A stretch of DNA of 8,774 nt. Origin: Anaerolineaceae bacterium UBA5311. Lineage in GTDB: Bacteria; Chloroflexota; Anaerolineae; Anaerolineales; Anaerolineaceae. Made by a program: the position numbers and the translations under genes. The DNA lies in NCBI GenBank assembly GCA_002411175.1, contig DHRN01000103.1, forward strand, positions 76,660 through 85,433, written 5' to 3'. Positions 7,155 through 8,774 of this stretch are shown here, piece after piece; positions within the stretch are counted from its first letter, which is position 1, and each line of letters opens with the position of its first letter. The notes below the pieces were generated by a model that was given only the letters and a program-made list of their open reading frames with translations, did no database searches and was not told where the DNA came from.

Positions 7155-7210
7155 TATAAACGAATGTTTAACCAGTCGACTCGCATGAATCCTCAGCTGC
7201 CGGGTGATAC

Positions 7211-7241
7211 CCTTGACCGAAATCGGTTTGAAGGTTAGGAT
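7211..7241 (+). promoter_or_regulatory. Candidate serC promoter with an embedded palindrome
   Basis: TTGACC (7213-7218) and TAGGAT (7236-7241) are 17 bp apart, matching the sigma-70 consensus at five of six and four of six positions. An imperfect palindrome covers the -35 and most of the spacer: CCTT (7211-7214) with AAGG (7231-7234), and ACCG (7216-7219) with CGGT (7224-7227). A repressor site is plausible. Transcription would start near 7248, leaving a leader of about 85 bases. Confidence 0.45.
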
Positions 7242-7256
7242 TTAAATAGAAAACAA

Positions 7257-7293
7257 TGCCCAATTGCAGGGCAAAATTAACACCGCCAGGTGT
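7257..7293 (+). promoter_or_regulatory. Two small hairpins in the serC leader
   Basis: TGCCC (7257-7261) pairs with GGGCA (7269-7273) around a 7-base loop, and ACACC (7280-7284) pairs with GGTGT (7289-7293) around GCCA. Both would lie in the 5' leader if the promoter at 7213-7241 is right, and both end well before the AAAGGAGAG ribosome site at 7320-7328. I see no known riboswitch or T-box consensus, so a regulatory role is only a possibility. Confidence 0.35.
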
Positions 7294-7333
7294 GAGAAAT
7301 ACATAAACATTAGATTCACAAAGGAGAGATTTT

Positions 7334-8425
7334 ATGTCAAAGTATGACCGCATCTATAACTTTTCAGCAGGTCCCAGCACACTTCCCGTGCCAGTGTTAG
7401 AGGAAATCCGCGACGAATTCATGAACTATCGTGGTTCCGGCATGAACGTGATGGAAATGAGCCATCGCAGCAAGGTCTTTATTAAAATCGCAGAAGAAGC
7501 TGAAGCTGATCTTCGCGAGCTTATGAATATTCCGGACAACTACAAAGTATTATGGATCCAGGGTGGCGCCACGCTGCAATTTGCCATGATCCCGATGAAT
7601 CTGATGAAAAATGGTGTGGCAGACTATATCGTGACCGGAAGCTGGTCCAGCAAAGCCTATGCTGAAGCCAAAAAATACGGTCAGGTCAACCTTGTGGCAA
7701 GCAGCAAGGACAAAAATTACAGCTATATCCCGGATGTTTCAGACCTGCCCATCTCGGAAGATGCTGATTATGTTTACATCTGCGAAAACGAGACCATTCA
7801 TGGTACAACCTACCAGCAGCTTCCCAACACCAAGGGCAAACCGCTGGTGTCTGACCAAAGTTCAATGTTCCTCTCAAAACCTGTCAATGTTAGCGATTAT
7901 GGCTTGATTTTCGGCGGCGTACAAAAAAATATCGGTCCTGCCGGTATGGCTATTGTGATTATCCGCGAAGACCTGATCCGCACTGACCTGGACGAGAAGA
8001 TTCCCACCTATATGCGCTATGACACCCATAGAGATGCCGATTCCATGTACAACACCCCCAACACCTGGGCGTGGTATGTTTGCGGCAAGGTCTTTAAGTA
8101 CCTGAAGAATCTGGGTGGGCTCGAAGCTATGAACCAGATTAACATTGACAAAGCCAAGCCGCTCTACGATTTCCTCGATCAGAGCAAGGTATTTAAAGGT
8201 ACCGTCGCCAGGGAAGACCGTTCAGTGATGAACGTTCCCTTCGTTACCGAGAGCGCCGAGCTGGACGCTGAAGTCGTGGCTGCCACCAAAGCTGCTGGCA
8301 TGGAGAACCTCAAGGGTCATCGTTCGGTTGGCGGTTTGCGCGCCTCGATTTACAACGCAATGCCCAAAGAAGGCGTGGAAGCGTTGGTCGAGATACTGAA
8401 AGAGTTTGAAGCGAAACTAAGCTAA
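7334..8425 (+). CDS. serC: Phosphoserine aminotransferase SerC
   Basis: PLP-dependent class V aminotransferase, 363 residues, the normal length for the family. It converts 3-phosphohydroxypyruvate and glutamate to O-phosphoserine and 2-oxoglutarate, the second step of serine synthesis, in the cytoplasm; the family may also act on the homologous intermediate of vitamin B6 synthesis. Visible hallmarks: NFSAGPSTLP (9-18), the substrate-binding HR pair in EMSHRSK (41-47), WIQGGATLQF (74-83), Trp104 in TGSW, SDQSS (173-177) whose Asp174 should bind the PLP nitrogen, the Schiff-base Lys198 in GGVQKNIGPAG (194-204), and GHRSVGGLRASIYNA (328-342). ATG at 7334 has a good AAAGGAGAG site just upstream. 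serA and serB are not next to it; the gene ends at a strong terminator and so looks monocistronic. Confidence 0.96.
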   Translation: MSKYDRIYNFSAGPSTLPVPVLEEIRDEFMNYRGSGMNVMEMSHRSKVFIKIAEEAEADLRELMNIPDNYKVLWIQGGATLQFAMIPMNLMKNGVADYIVTGSWSSKAYAEAKKYGQVNLVASSKDKNYSYIPDVSDLPISEDADYVYICENETIHGTTYQQLPNTKGKPLVSDQSSMFLSKPVNVSDYGLIFGGVQKNIGPAGMAIVIIREDLIRTDLDEKIPTYMRYDTHRDADSMYNTPNTWAWYVCGKVFKYLKNLGGLEAMNQINIDKAKPLYDFLDQSKVFKGTVAREDRSVMNVPFVTESAELDAEVVAATKAAGMENLKGHRSVGGLRASIYNAMPKEGVEALVEILKEFEAKLS

Positions 8426-8439
8426 ATAATAATTTTGAG

Positions 8440-8470
8440 AAAAAACCTCCTGTTGAAGGAGGTTTTTTTT
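8440..8470 (+). terminator. Intrinsic terminator after serC
   Basis: CCTCC (8446-8450) pairs with GGAGG (8458-8462) around a 7-base loop, and the stem is extended by an A-run (8440-8445) facing the T-run at 8463-8470. This is a textbook Rho-independent terminator, 15 bases after the serC stop. Because of the A-run on the left it could also work on the opposite strand. Confidence 0.93.
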
Positions 8471-8621
8471 AAATTTAATATTGAGTCTCATGTCGATTGT
8501 TAACAATGTCGAAGCTATATTATGAACTTTACAGCAAGGAGTTATTGACCGGAATGATGGCTTTTAATATATCAAAAAGAATTGACCAGGTTGAAAATCT
8601 ATTTTGCATCCAACCTGCCTC

Positions 8622-8637
8622 CAGCAATTCTCAATAT
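8622..8637 (-). repeat. Dispersed 16-bp repeat, right copy
   Basis: Reverse complement of ATATTGAGAATTGCTG at 69-84, exact over 16 bases and followed by GAAG, which pairs with the CTTC side of the left copy. It lies in a gene-free stretch after the serC terminator. The 8471-8774 region otherwise contains only a short doubtful open frame that runs through this repeat. Confidence 0.55.
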
Positions 8638-8711
8638 GAAGCAATACGCATGGCAATCGGAGGGGTGGGTTCGGGACGTAAACAGGGAGCAGAGAATAGG
8701 AACTGGGTTTT

Positions 8712-8742
8712 GTCATCCTGAGCCTCTTTTGCGAAGGATCTT
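8712..8742 (+). repeat. TCATCCTGAGC...CGAAGGATC dispersed repeat
   Basis: Begins TCATCCTGAGC at 8713 and continues to GCGAAGGATC (8731-8740). The ends ATCCT (8715-8719) and AGGAT (8735-8739) are inverted, so the unit can fold. This is the widely dispersed bacterial intergenic element whose translation gives the familiar spurious SFASLRMT and HPERSE peptides (recalled, not searched). A degenerate relative lies at 151-194. Confidence 0.65.
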
Positions 8743-8774
8743 GTCGATTGAAAGGGTAATATCCTTACGGAGTA

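Noticed and set aside
7207..7224. Sequence resembling part of a T-box (GGGTGATACC) upstream of serC
   Set aside because: Only a partial match to the T-box consensus; the specifier stem and antiterminator/terminator pair are missing, and the match lies upstream of or inside the likely promoter.
8497..8721. Open frame of 74 codons on the + strand after the serC terminator
   Set aside because: TTG start (or ATG at 8506) without a ribosome site. The frame runs through the dispersed repeat at 8622-8637 and ends in the TCATCCTGAGC element, and it matches no family I recognise.
1..8774. tRNA, rRNA and CRISPR arrays
   Set aside because: No cloverleaf with a T-loop consensus, no rRNA-like blocks and no regularly spaced direct repeats were seen on either strand.

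Overview
All five recognisable transport and metabolic genes, plus serC, lie on the + strand with moderate GC. The window looks like a chromosome segment of an anaerobic or fermentative bacterium. Chloroflexota (class Anaerolineae) is my best guess. It rests on the style of the intergenic repeats (GC-rich GGACGG/CCGTCC palindromes and TCATCCTGAGC...CGAAGGATC elements) and on the protein flavour, not on any marker gene, so treat the taxonomy as inference.

Layout. Positions 1-309 hold no gene but carry three repeat remnants. Positions 310-3525 encode a very large two-module FtsX/MacB-type ABC permease. Positions 3526-3761 contain a roughly 120-bp palindromic element with inverted ends. Positions 3762-4424 encode a LolD/MacB-type ATPase, the likely partner of the permease. 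Positions 4425-4836 are a gene-free spacer that ends in the promoter of the next operon. Positions 4837-7065 are a complete tungstate importer, tupA-tupB-tupC: lipoprotein binding protein, permease and ATPase. Positions 7066-7333 are a hairpin-rich leader with a candidate promoter. Positions 7334-8425 are serC, phosphoserine aminotransferase, followed by a clear intrinsic terminator at 8440-8470. Positions 8471-8774 are again repeat-rich and without a convincing gene.

How the genes work together. The first two genes probably form one exporter or mechanotransmission-type ABC system of unknown substrate; no membrane-fusion protein is visible. TupABC captures tungstate outside the membrane and imports it, which suggests that the cell makes tungsten- or molybdenum-pterin enzymes, though none is encoded here. 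SerC makes phosphoserine for serine biosynthesis and appears to be an independent transcription unit.

I found no convincing novel multi-gene system. The most noteworthy signals are regulatory or structural: a 12-bp hairpin that takes in part of the tupB Shine-Dalgarno, a direct repeat around the tupA -10 box, a palindrome inside the candidate serC promoter, a palindromic element splitting the permease/ATPase pair, and a shared dispersed repeat near both ends of the window.
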